A stretch of DNA of 52,201 nucleotides from Campylobacterales bacterium. GTDB lineage: Bacteria > Campylobacterota > Campylobacteria > Campylobacterales > Sulfurospirillaceae. Position numbers and translations under genes: made by a program. Positions within the stretch are counted from its first letter, which is position 1; every line of letters begins with the position of its first letter. Below are positions 28,345 through 35,938 of this stretch, piece after piece. The stretch lies in contig JAFGFU010000016.1 of the NCBI GenBank assembly GCA_016930915.1, forward strand, positions 1-52,201, in the 5' to 3' direction. The notes under the pieces were generated by a model. It worked only from the letters and a program-made list of their open reading frames with translations. It had not been told where the DNA came from and did no database searches.

Positions 28345-29110
28345 TGCATATGGTTTTATCTTTATCGTTTTTTTGAGTTTAACGGGATGTTCTTCTAAGT
28401 CGTCTTACGCCCCTTCTTATTCTTCGGGGGGAGGTTCTTCAGGTTCAGGAAAAATTATTAATACACCCAATATGCATCGAGCAACGATGAGACCTTACAC
28501 TATTGATGGTAAAACATACACGCCAACGATGGTCAGTGTTGGGGATTATTTTAGTGGTATTGCTAGTTGGTATGGAAAGGATTTTCATGGCAAAAAAACT
28601 TCCAATGGTGAAATTTACAATATGTATGAAATGACTGCTGCGCACAAAACACTCCCCATGAATACAATGCTTAAAGTAACCAATTTAAAAAATAATAAAA
28701 GTCTTGTGGTTCGAGTCAATGATAGAGGTCCTTTTGTGGGAACACGGATTATTGATCTTTCTTACACCGCCGCAACACGTCTTGAATTGGTTGCAAATGG
28801 CACAGGCCCTGTTGGTTTAGAAGTCATTGGCTTTGCAGGGGTAGTCGCTCCTGCTGGTGCACCAAAAGAGAGTGTTGTTGAAACAGATTATTTGATTCAA
28901 ATTGGTGCCTTTAGAAATAAAAATGGTGCCACACGTTTTGCTCAAAGTAATTCAAATGTGAATAATCGATACAATGCAATTGTTAAAGAGGGAATATTTG
29001 AAAATGAGCCAATTTATCGTGTGTGGCTCAAAGGGTTTGGTAGTGAAGCAGAAGCCTCTGATTTTATAGCAAAAGGGATCTTTAAAGGCTCATTTATCGT
29101 AAGGGAATGA
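28325..29110 (+). CDS. rlpA: RlpA-like septal lytic transglycosylase lipoprotein with SPOR domain
   Basis: Outer-membrane lipoprotein that cleaves glycan strands lacking stem peptides. The likely start is TTG 28325 inside mltD. The lipobox is SLTGC, Cys22. The double-psi beta-barrel (about 75-165) contains GIASWYGKDFHGKKTSNGE and the catalytic-site VNDRGPFVG. A C-terminal SPOR domain (DYLIQIGAFRNKNGATRFA onwards, about 188-260) should target it to septal glycan. A Gly/Ser linker follows the lipobox. Confidence 0.9.
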   Translation: MSFQRISAYGFIFIVFLSLTGCSSKSSYAPSYSSGGGSSGSGKIINTPNMHRATMRPYTIDGKTYTPTMVSVGDYFSGIASWYGKDFHGKKTSNGEIYNMYEMTAAHKTLPMNTMLKVTNLKNNKSLVVRVNDRGPFVGTRIIDLSYTAATRLELVANGTGPVGLEVIGFAGVVAPAGAPKESVVETDYLIQIGAFRNKNGATRFAQSNSNVNNRYNAIVKEGIFENEPIYRVWLKGFGSEAEASDFIAKGIFKGSFIVRE

Positions 29111-29114
29111 TGAT

Positions 29115-29687
29115 ATGCAAACAGTACAAAGAGTCACAAAAGAGACAGATATTAATGTCACAGTGGATATAAAAGGAACAGGGAAAGCGGAGATTCATAC
29201 GGGGATCGGTTTTTTTGACCATATGTTAGAAGCTTTGAGTAAACACGCTTTAATTGATTTAAATCTTACATGTAAAGGTGATACGCACATTGATTTTCAC
29301 CACAGTGTTGAAGATGTAGGCATTGTTTTAGGACAAGCATTACGTGCAGAAATTTATCCCATTGAGCAGGTAGAACGTTATGGCAATGCGGTAGTCGTTA
29401 TGGATGAGGCTGCTGTTGAGTGTGCTTTGGATTTGAGTAACCGTGCTTATTTAGTTTATGATGTGGATATAGAAGGTAAAGTAGGTGAATTTGATGTGGA
29501 ACTTGCTGAAGAGTTTTTTAGAGCTTTAGTGAGCAATGCAGGATTAAGTGTGCATCTTGTTGCAAAGAGGGGTAAAAATAAACACCACCTTTTGGAAGCA
29601 ACATTTAAAGCATTTGCTGTGGCATTAAGACGTGCTTTAGCTAAAAATGAGCGTGCGGGTATCCCAAGTACAAAAGGTGTTTTGTGA
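29115..29687 (+). CDS. hisB: Imidazoleglycerol-phosphate dehydratase, monofunctional
   Basis: Sixth step of histidine biosynthesis. Length 190 corresponds to IGPD alone, without the histidinol-phosphatase domain fused in enteric and some campylobacter enzymes. Metal-binding motifs GFFDHMLEALSKH, HIDFHHSVEDVGI, and KRGKNKHHLLEATFKAFA are intact. It is isolated from other his genes, wedged between rlpA and kdsC, and overlaps kdsC by 4 bases. A near-palindrome (29265) falls in the segment LTCKGD just before the HIDFHH motif. Confidence 0.93.
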   Translation: MQTVQRVTKETDINVTVDIKGTGKAEIHTGIGFFDHMLEALSKHALIDLNLTCKGDTHIDFHHSVEDVGIVLGQALRAEIYPIEQVERYGNAVVVMDEAAVECALDLSNRAYLVYDVDIEGKVGEFDVELAEEFFRALVSNAGLSVHLVAKRGKNKHHLLEATFKAFAVALRRALAKNERAGIPSTKGVL

Positions 29688-30181
29688 TAGAATTATTGGT
29701 TTTTGATGTCGATGGTTGTTTAACCAATGGGGGCATTACCTATGGAAATAGTGATTCTGAAGAGTTTAAAACCTTTCATGTTAAAGATGGTTTTGGCATT
29801 GTTTCATGGATGAAATTAGGTAAAAAAAGCGCCATTATTACAGGGCGACACTCTCGTGTTGTAGAGCGTCGTGCAAAAGAGTTGGGCATTAGCTATTTGT
29901 ATCAAGATGTAAAAAATAAAAAGGCAGTTTTAGAAGAAATCCTCCTTAAAGAAGGATTGAAATTTGAAAATGTTGCGGCTATTGGAGATGATTTAAACGA
30001 TTTGGCATTGCTGCGTTGTGTGGGGCTCTCGTTTTGTCCTAAAGATGCCGTCTCTTTGGTTCAACAAGAGGTAGATATCATTTTAAGCAAAGAGGGTGGT
30101 AATGCTTCTGTGCGAGAGATGATTGATTGTGTGGTTGAAAAAGAAAATATGAGTGAGGCATTTGTAAACCTTTGGCTATAA
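29684..30181 (+). CDS. kdsC: KDO-8-phosphate phosphatase (HAD family)
   Basis: Releases KDO for LPS inner core. HAD motif I is FDVDGCLTNGG (residues 6-16), motif II is SAIITGRHS, and motif III is AAIGDDLNDLALL. At 165 residues and without a cap domain it matches KdsC. GTG (29684) is the start, within the hisB stop region. It leads directly into lptC with a 10-base overlap. Confidence 0.92.
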   Translation: MIELLVFDVDGCLTNGGITYGNSDSEEFKTFHVKDGFGIVSWMKLGKKSAIITGRHSRVVERRAKELGISYLYQDVKNKKAVLEEILLKEGLKFENVAAIGDDLNDLALLRCVGLSFCPKDAVSLVQQEVDIILSKEGGNASVREMIDCVVEKENMSEAFVNLWL

Positions 30182-30708
30182 GAATTTTAATATACACATC
30201 GCTTCTTTTTATCAGTATGATGTTCTTTTTGATTTTCAAAGAACCCTATGTCATTCATACGCTTGATAAAGAAGGTGATTTAATTCCTGAAATTGAACTT
30301 TTTCATGCCCAAAATTATCAGATAAAAGAGGGTAGTGTGGAGAGTATTGTTCGCTCTGAACGTGTGGCACGTTATCGTGATTTTGATAAACTCTATGTTA
30401 TTCATGCAGGGCATAAAACCAAAGAAGGTTTGCGTGGTGTTTTGGATTCTGATGAGGGTATTTTAAAAGATAATATTTTACATTTTAAAACCAATTCTCA
30501 TTATTTTAGAGATGATGGTGTCTCTTTGGATGGTGAAGATATTTTTTATAACCTTAAAACGGAAAATTTAAAGAGCGATAAGCCTTTTGTTTTTACGCAA
30601 AAGCAGAGTCGTACGTTGGGTGATTCATTTGTTTATCAGATGAAAGAAGGCACAATAAGCGCTACAAATATACACTCGTTTATACAGCAAGTAGGGAAAA
30701 ATAAATGA
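30172..30708 (+). CDS. lptC: LptC-like LPS export protein
   Basis: Single-pass inner-membrane protein of the LPS transport bridge. One N-terminal membrane helix (about 4-22) is followed by a beta-rich periplasmic part. The probable start is TTG 30172 inside kdsC. Sequence conservation is weak, as usual for LptC. The call rests mainly on topology, the 178-residue length and the kdsC-lptC-lptA order. Confidence 0.85.
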   Translation: MAIRILIYTSLLFISMMFFLIFKEPYVIHTLDKEGDLIPEIELFHAQNYQIKEGSVESIVRSERVARYRDFDKLYVIHAGHKTKEGLRGVLDSDEGILKDNILHFKTNSHYFRDDGVSLDGEDIFYNLKTENLKSDKPFVFTQKQSRTLGDSFVYQMKEGTISATNIHSFIQQVGKNK

Positions 30709-31169
30709 AAAAAAGTGTTCTATGGTGTTTTGTGCTTGGGGGAATGCTTTATGCCGCACAAGTAGAAATTATTGCCGATAAATTTTTTGCCGATGAGAAG
30801 AAAAAAATTAGTATCTTTGAGGGTAATGTCAAAGTGACTAAAGAGAGCGATAAAATTACAGCCAATAAAATTACGGTTGAATTTGATGACAATAAACAAC
30901 CCACACGTTATATCGCAACAGGCAATGCAAAAGCAAACTTAATCATGAATCAAAAGAAGTATTATGGTGAAGCGGAAAAAATGACGTATGAGCCTAATAA
31001 AAGTCTTTATATTTTAGAAAAAAAAGCATTCTTGCATGAACTTGATACGGATAAAAAAGTGTATGGCGATTTTGTACGTGTCAATCAACTAAGTGGGCAT
31101 TATGAAGTAGATGGAAAAGGCAGTGCCCCTGTAAAATTCATCTTCAAAGTTGAGGATAAAAAAGAGTGA
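30705..31169 (+). CDS. lptA: LptA-like periplasmic LPS transport protein
   Basis: Beta-jellyroll protein bridging LptC and LptD. A signal peptide (about 1-18, cleavage after LYA) is followed by OstA-type repeats, for example NKITVEFDDNKQPTRYIATGNAKA. At 154 residues it is a compact single-domain LptA. It overlaps lptC by 4 bases and engB by 4 bases. Confidence 0.88.
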   Translation: MKKSVLWCFVLGGMLYAAQVEIIADKFFADEKKKISIFEGNVKVTKESDKITANKITVEFDDNKQPTRYIATGNAKANLIMNQKKYYGEAEKMTYEPNKSLYILEKKAFLHELDTDKKVYGDFVRVNQLSGHYEVDGKGSAPVKFIFKVEDKKE

Positions 31170-31771
31170 TTAAGGTTAAAGATGCTTTTTTTGTTAAATC
31201 CGCTTCATCGCTAGAAGAAACAACTCCCGAGGGAGTCAGTGAGGTTGCTTTTATTGGTCGTAGTAATGTAGGTAAAAGCTCTATTATTAACGCACTTACG
31301 AACAAAAAAGGGTTGGCAAAAAGTTCATCTACGCCTGGTAAAACACGCTTAATTAACTTTTTTCATGTTGCGCTTGCGAATGAAGATAAAACGTTTAATA
31401 TACAGTTTGTAGATCTTCCTGGTTTTGGTTATGCAAGAGTCTCACATAGTATGAAGGAAGAGTGGCAAAAAAATTTAACACGTTATATTGAAAAACGTAT
31501 CTCGATTCGAGTGTTTGTCCATTTGATTGATTCAAGGCACCCTTTTTTAGAGAGTGATCAAGAAGTATATGCCTATTTAGAAAAGTTAGTACGACCTGAT
31601 CAGAAAATTTTACGAATTTTTACGAAATCTGATAAATTGAAACAAAGTGATGTTAGTGTGATTAAAAAACATTATCCAAATGCTCTTTTGGTTTCAAGTA
31701 GTAATAAAAAGGGAATTGAGAAGGCATTAAAGGCCATTTTTGAAACGTTGTTTGGAGTTGAGAATGATTGA
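31166..31771 (+). CDS. engB: EngB/YsxC ribosome-assembly GTPase
   Basis: GTPase needed for large-subunit maturation. G1 is GRSNVGKSS (about 32-40), the TPGKT switch I motif is present, G3 is DLPGFGYA, G4 is TKSDK and G5 is SSSNKKG. Length 201 is typical. It starts at GTG inside the lptA stop. Confidence 0.95.
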   Translation: MIKVKDAFFVKSASSLEETTPEGVSEVAFIGRSNVGKSSIINALTNKKGLAKSSSTPGKTRLINFFHVALANEDKTFNIQFVDLPGFGYARVSHSMKEEWQKNLTRYIEKRISIRVFVHLIDSRHPFLESDQEVYAYLEKLVRPDQKILRIFTKSDKLKQSDVSVIKKHYPNALLVSSSNKKGIEKALKAIFETLFGVEND

Positions 31772-32222
31772 GTATACTAAAGCAAAATTAAGTGATATTG
31801 TTTTAATGCAAGGAGTTGTTAAGCCTGAAGTAGAAAAAGGGATTATTCTTTTTCGCAGTTCTGATGAAATGGCGACGAATATTCGCTCGTATATTCTTGC
31901 AAAAAATGGCTCAGAGATTATTGGATTTGGAGCTTTACATTTTCATGCGGATAATTTAGCAGAGATTCGAAGTCTTGTCGTCAAAGAGGCTTTTCGAGGT
32001 CAAGGTGTTGGTAAAGGTATTATTCAAAATCTTCTTAAAGAAGGTAAAGAAATGGGGCTGAATGAAGTATTTACATTGACGTATCAAAGAAGCTTCTTTG
32101 AAGCCTTAGGTTTTCACGAAATTCCAAAAGAAAAGCTACCTCCTCATAAAATATGGGCTGATTGTATTAAATGTAAACATTTCCCAGTATGCGACGAAAT
32201 AGCACTGATCAAAACTATTTAA
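31764..32222 (+). CDS. argA: GNAT acetyltransferase, probable short-form N-acetylglutamate synthase
   Basis: A GNAT fold with the acetyl-CoA loop RGQGVGKG near residue 81. The C-terminal block (LPPHKIWADCIKCKHFPVCDE) with three spaced cysteines resembles short, kinase-domain-free N-acetylglutamate synthases, the first step of arginine synthesis. I choose ATG 31764 (MIEYTKAK), which overlaps engB by 8 bases. The upstream-extended frame from 31740 has no family support. Its location in an envelope operon is unexpected. A different acyl-acceptor cannot be excluded. Confidence 0.75.
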   Translation: MIEYTKAKLSDIVLMQGVVKPEVEKGIILFRSSDEMATNIRSYILAKNGSEIIGFGALHFHADNLAEIRSLVVKEAFRGQGVGKGIIQNLLKEGKEMGLNEVFTLTYQRSFFEALGFHEIPKEKLPPHKIWADCIKCKHFPVCDEIALIKTI

Positions 32223-32662
32223 AAATTTTTTGGCTCTCTTTTTGGTTGCTTCTAGGGCATATCCTCTCTGCCTTATATCCACTCATACCTCCTTTTGTAG
32301 GAGTCATTTTTTGTTATTTGTTGCTCAATGCTGATGAGCATGAAAAAAATGCCATTCCTTTAATGTTGGGTTTTTTGTATTTATGTTTGTATGATCTTAA
32401 CAAAGGGTTTTATCTTTTTTCGTATCTCATTTTATTTGTATTGGTTCATCAATTTGTTGTTCATAAGGTTCAGTCAACCTTTACATGTAATAACTGTATT
32501 TTGGCAGTCTATGTGATGATTGCTTATTTAGGGCATTTTGTACTCAATCTCTTTTTGGCTTATTTGGATAATGATACGTTTGCGTATTTCTCAAATTATT
32601 ATTTTTATTATATTGCGGTTGATTCTATTCTTTCGTTTATGCTTTTTAGGATTACACGGTGA
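32189..32662 (+). CDS. MreD-like small integral membrane protein
   Basis: The 157-residue protein has about five hydrophobic helices and begins within the acetyltransferase gene (34-base overlap). It immediately precedes and overlaps the PBP2 gene (4 bases), the position MreD takes in mreBCD-mrdAB clusters and the position of Cj0651 in C. jejuni. Sequence similarity to MreD is weak by eye, so the role in rod-shape control is inference from topology and neighbours. A near-palindrome (32480) encodes FTCN in the loop after the third or fourth helix. Confidence 0.65.
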   Translation: MRRNSTDQNYLKIFWLSFWLLLGHILSALYPLIPPFVGVIFCYLLLNADEHEKNAIPLMLGFLYLCLYDLNKGFYLFSYLILFVLVHQFVVHKVQSTFTCNNCILAVYVMIAYLGHFVLNLFLAYLDNDTFAYFSNYYFYYIAVDSILSFMLFRITR

Positions 32663-34482
32663 GAATCAAAATTGTTTTAAGCATAGTTCTTTTTATGTGT
32701 ATGGCCTTATTGGTTAGGGTTTATTATATTAGTATTAAATCGAATGCTTATTATGAAGAAATAGCCAAACAAAATGCTATTAAAGTTGATGAATTAGCTC
32801 CTTTACGAGGAGTCATTTTAGATCGTAATCTCAATCCTCTCTCTGTTAATCGTCTAGGTTTTTCTATTGGTCTTAAACCTCGAATGAGTTTGAAATCTCA
32901 GCGCGAATCATTGGATGAGGAAATTGCATTTCTCTCTTCGTTAATGCCTGAATACAGTATTGATAGTTTGACAAAAGCATATGTAAAAGCAGATTCTGCT
33001 TATAACCATGATTTTGTGGATGTGATTGATTTTGTACCGTATGATAAGATGATTCCTCATTTTGCCAAAATTGCGCAGCGTGAACATATGAGCATTAAAA
33101 TTACCTCAAAACGTCATTATCCGCACGGTGCTTTAGCTTCGCATATTATAGGGTATGTGGGAAAGGCAAATACGCAAGATGTTGCAGAAGATGAAATAAC
33201 AAAGCTAGTAGGATTTTCAGGAAAAACAGGCATTGAAAAGTATTACAATGCAATTTTACAAGGTGTGAAGGGTGAAAAAAAGACCAAAGTTACAGCCTTT
33301 AATCAACAAATTGAAGAGGTCAGTAAAACATTACCACAAAGCAATGATTTAATTTTAAGTCTTGATCTTGAACTTCAACACTACCTTGAAAAGGTTTTTG
33401 AAGAGGCCAGTGGTGCAGTGATTGTTATGAATGCAAAAAATGGTGAAATTCTAGCAGCTGCAAGTTTTCCAGAATATGATCTTAATACCTTTGTAGGGGG
33501 AATTTCTCAAGAAGAGTGGGCATTGCTTGCTAACGATTTAAAACATCCTTTTACCAATAAACTCGTGAATGGTTTGTACCCTCCTGGCTCTGTTATTAAA
33601 ATGGGTGTAGGCATGGCAATTTTAAATACAGGCATTATCTCGCCTTCAACATTAATTGAAAGTACGGGAGTAATGGAGCTTGGTGGTCGGTTGTTTCGTG
33701 ATTGGAAAAAAGAAGGGCATGGTATGGTGAGTTATGTGAGAGCCATTCAAAGAAGTGCTGATGATTATTTTTATAAAACCAGTTTGAAAGTAGGCATTGA
33801 CAATATTGCTCCTTTTATTAAAAAAATAGGTTTTGGTCAAAAAACAGGTGTGGATCTTCCCCGTGAATTTATCGGCATTGTTCCAAGCCGAGAATGGAAG
33901 AAAGAGCGTTTTGGTAAGGGTTGGTCACAAGGTGAAACACTGATTAGCTCGATTGGGCAAGGTTATTTTTTGGTCACTCCTATGCAAATTGCAAAGTACA
34001 CCGCTTTTTTAGCAACAGGCAATGGCGTTACCCCTCATTTTTTAAAAAGAGTCAATGATGTAGAAATTGAGTTTCCTGTTGATCCAAATATTGTGAGTGA
34101 AGAGGAAAAACGCTTTTTGAAGGTAACACGAGAAGGGATGTATGCCGTTGCGAATCTTCCAGGAGGAACGGCAATGAATTATCTTACACATACGGCACCT
34201 TTTAAAATAGCTGCAAAAACAGGAACAGCACAAGTGGTAGGCATTTCTCAAACCGATAAAAAAAGGATGCGTGAAGAAGATATGGAATATTATCACCGCT
34301 CACATGCGTGGCTGACAACCTACGCTCCTTATGATAACCCACAATATGTTATTAGTGTTTTGGTTGAACATGGTGGTCACGGTGGTAGTGAAGGAGGCCC
34401 TATTGCAGCTAAAATCTATGATAAACTCTACGAAATGGGTTATATTACCGTTGCCCCTGAGCCAAAAGAGAAGAAAAAATAA
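32659..34482 (+). CDS. mrdA: Penicillin-binding protein 2 (elongation transpeptidase)
   Basis: Class B PBP, the DD-transpeptidase partner of RodA. An N-terminal membrane anchor (about 3-23) and pedestal domain with RGVILDRN precede the transpeptidase domain. The active-site SVIK has Ser311. SADDYF is the second motif, and KTGTAQ near residue 519 the third. Length 607 is typical for PBP2. GTG start 32659 overlaps the upstream stop (GTGA). It ends the long plus-strand operon started at nadK and converges with ybeY. Confidence 0.94.
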   Translation: MRIKIVLSIVLFMCMALLVRVYYISIKSNAYYEEIAKQNAIKVDELAPLRGVILDRNLNPLSVNRLGFSIGLKPRMSLKSQRESLDEEIAFLSSLMPEYSIDSLTKAYVKADSAYNHDFVDVIDFVPYDKMIPHFAKIAQREHMSIKITSKRHYPHGALASHIIGYVGKANTQDVAEDEITKLVGFSGKTGIEKYYNAILQGVKGEKKTKVTAFNQQIEEVSKTLPQSNDLILSLDLELQHYLEKVFEEASGAVIVMNAKNGEILAAASFPEYDLNTFVGGISQEEWALLANDLKHPFTNKLVNGLYPPGSVIKMGVGMAILNTGIISPSTLIESTGVMELGGRLFRDWKKEGHGMVSYVRAIQRSADDYFYKTSLKVGIDNIAPFIKKIGFGQKTGVDLPREFIGIVPSREWKKERFGKGWSQGETLISSIGQGYFLVTPMQIAKYTAFLATGNGVTPHFLKRVNDVEIEFPVDPNIVSEEEKRFLKVTREGMYAVANLPGGTAMNYLTHTAPFKIAAKTGTAQVVGISQTDKKRMREEDMEYYHRSHAWLTTYAPYDNPQYVISVLVEHGGHGGSEGGPIAAKIYDKLYEMGYITVAPEPKEKKK

Positions 34483-34502
34483 GACATTTTTTTATTTCTC
34501 TT
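34467..34502. terminator. Possible bidirectional terminator between mrdA and ybeY
   Basis: AGAGAAG plus A-run, then T-run plus TTCTCT, form an imperfect AT-rich hairpin spanning the 3' ends of both convergent genes, which are only 9 bases apart. Confidence 0.4.
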
Positions 34503-34914
34503 CTGTTCGGACAATCAAGCTTTTAGGAAGAGCATAGTGTTCAATCAAGGCTTTTTCCCTCTCTCTCATCTCTCCATTATCGACTTCATGGTCATAGCCT
34601 AAAAGATGCAACATGCCATGAATAAAAAGTAGGGTGATTTCATCTTCCAAAGTGTGCCCTAATTCGTGTGCTTTCTCTTCTGCATATTCGTAATTAATAA
34701 CAATTGAACCCAAAGGTGCATGTGGAAAATCATCAACGGGGAAGCTGAGTACATCTGTTGTTTTATCCATTCCACGATGTTCTAAATTAAGATCATGCAT
34801 GGATTGACTATCAATAAGAAGAAGCTCAACTTCTTTGTCGGTATGCTCATGTACGATCTCTTCTAAAAGATTTACATGTAAAGATATATTGAATTCGTTT
34901 TCAATGAGTAACAT
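34492..34914 (-). CDS. ybeY: YbeY endoribonuclease (rRNA maturation)
   Basis: Metal-dependent RNase for 16S rRNA 3' processing and ribosome quality control. The zinc motif HGMLHLLGYDHE is intact near residue 107. I set the start at ATG 34914 (MLLIENEF), where AAGGA lies 5 bases upstream on the minus strand; that gives 140 residues, as expected. A longer frame to 35007 would run through the upstream gene's end. A perfect palindrome near the 5' end is read as LHVN (residues 11-14). Confidence 0.92.
   Translation of the reverse strand: MLLIENEFNISLHVNLLEEIVHEHTDKEVELLLIDSQSMHDLNLEHRGMDKTTDVLSFPVDDFPHAPLGSIVINYEYAEEKAHELGHTLEDEITLLFIHGMLHLLGYDHEVDNGEMREREKALIEHYALPKSLIVRTEEK
34871..34882. repeat. 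Palindrome TTTACATGTAAA in ybeY
   Basis: Perfect copy read as LHVN near the protein N-terminus. Confidence 0.95.
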
Positions 34915-34924
34915 AGAATTCCTT

Positions 34925-35938
34925 TTAAAATAAACTAGCGTGTTGTGTGTTTGTCTCTTTTTGTAAAAGTGGTTCAAAAAGCTCTTTAGATGCAACAATA
35001 AGCGCATAGGTAAAGGTTTCTGTTTTAAGTTGGATTAAAAGATCTTGAGGTGTTTTAAACCAAATACGCTCCCCTTCGAAGGGAAAGTTATAGTGTAGAT
35101 TTTCAGGTAAACACAAAAGAGCCTGTGGATGTTTAGATGATGAAAAAAGATGGGTACATAGCAGTGGTAAAAGTTCAAAGTTTGGCTCAAAAATAAGGAC
35201 TTTATCGCTCGTTCCAAACTCTTTTTTGTTAAGATTATGGCTCACATAGCATGGATAAAAATGCTCACAAAAATTCAAATGATCCAAGGTATAGGCAATG
35301 TTATGGCTACCACAAAAGTCAAGTAAAGCTAACAATGCCTCGACAAATAAAGAGGGTATTTTTTGTTCCGCATAAAAGCGTTCTTTATAGATAAATGAGC
35401 TTAAAAAAAGCCCTTTAGCCATAAGATATGGTTTTACATGTAAAGAACTCTCAACATGCTCTGCCATAGGTGCAATCTTTTTTATCAAGCGTTCATCACT
35501 CAAGAAAAAAGAGTCTTCCTCTTTGGCCATTAAAATCGTTTTGGTCATACTGATAAGATCACCTTTGAGGCGTTTGAATGTTTTTGGCGCAAGTTGAATC
35601 ATCTCAAAAAAGGCTTCTTGAACAGGAGAGAGCAGTAATACATCAAGTGATTTTTGGGTAATAGTATAACGCAGTAATTTAATAAGTGTCTGTTCAATAG
35701 TAGAGACTTCTATCCATGCACACTCCTCATCTTCGTTCACAAAAGGCAAAATACTCACTACAGCATAAGCCCCTTTTTCAAGGGCTTGATGAATCATCTT
35801 TCGTGAAGCAGTGGTGTCAATAAACAGATCACCATGCAAAACACGAGAGGGTTCAAAGCAGATACTCCCAAACGCATCAATAGGAGGCGTGGTGCTTAGC
35901 TTCCCATCAATGATGCGTACAAAGTTCTCTATTTTCAT
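34925..35938 (-). CDS. Protein with Mur-ligase N-terminal-like domain, no ATP-binding core
   Basis: The 337-residue protein begins like the N-terminal UDP-MurNAc-binding domain of MurE/MurF. Residues about 29-62 (EPSRVLHGDLFIDTTASR, then ALEKGAYAVV) follow the pattern DSR-x-V-x-x-GDLF ... A-x-x-x-GA-x-AVV. The central domain should carry GTNGKT, but no P-loop is visible anywhere, so ligase activity is unlikely. The rest is not recognised. It overlaps metG by 4 bases and lies 10 bases upstream of ybeY, in the position of Cj0837c. It contains one perfect palindrome read as LHVK near residue 168. Confidence 0.7.
   Translation of the reverse strand: MKIENFVRIIDGKLSTTPPIDAFGSICFEPSRVLHGDLFIDTTASRKMIHQALEKGAYAVVSILPFVNEDEECAWIEVSTIEQTLIKLLRYTITQKSLDVLLLSPVQEAFFEMIQLAPKTFKRLKGDLISMTKTILMAKEEDSFFLSDERLIKKIAPMAEHVESSLHVKPYLMAKGLFLSSFIYKERFYAEQKIPSLFVEALLALLDFCGSHNIAYTLDHLNFCEHFYPCYVSHNLNKKEFGTSDKVLIFEPNFELLPLLCTHLFSSSKHPQALLCLPENLHYNFPFEGERIWFKTPQDLLIQLKTETFTYALIVASKELFEPLLQKETNTQHASLF
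35433..35444. repeat. Palindrome TTTACATGTAAA in Mur-ligase-like gene
   Basis: Perfect copy read as LHVK, 562 bases from the ybeY copy. Confidence 0.95.

Noticed and set aside
34915-35007. Longer ybeY reading from 35007
   Set aside because: The extra 31 residues run through the end of the upstream gene and have no family counterpart, while ATG 34914 has a strong ribosome site.
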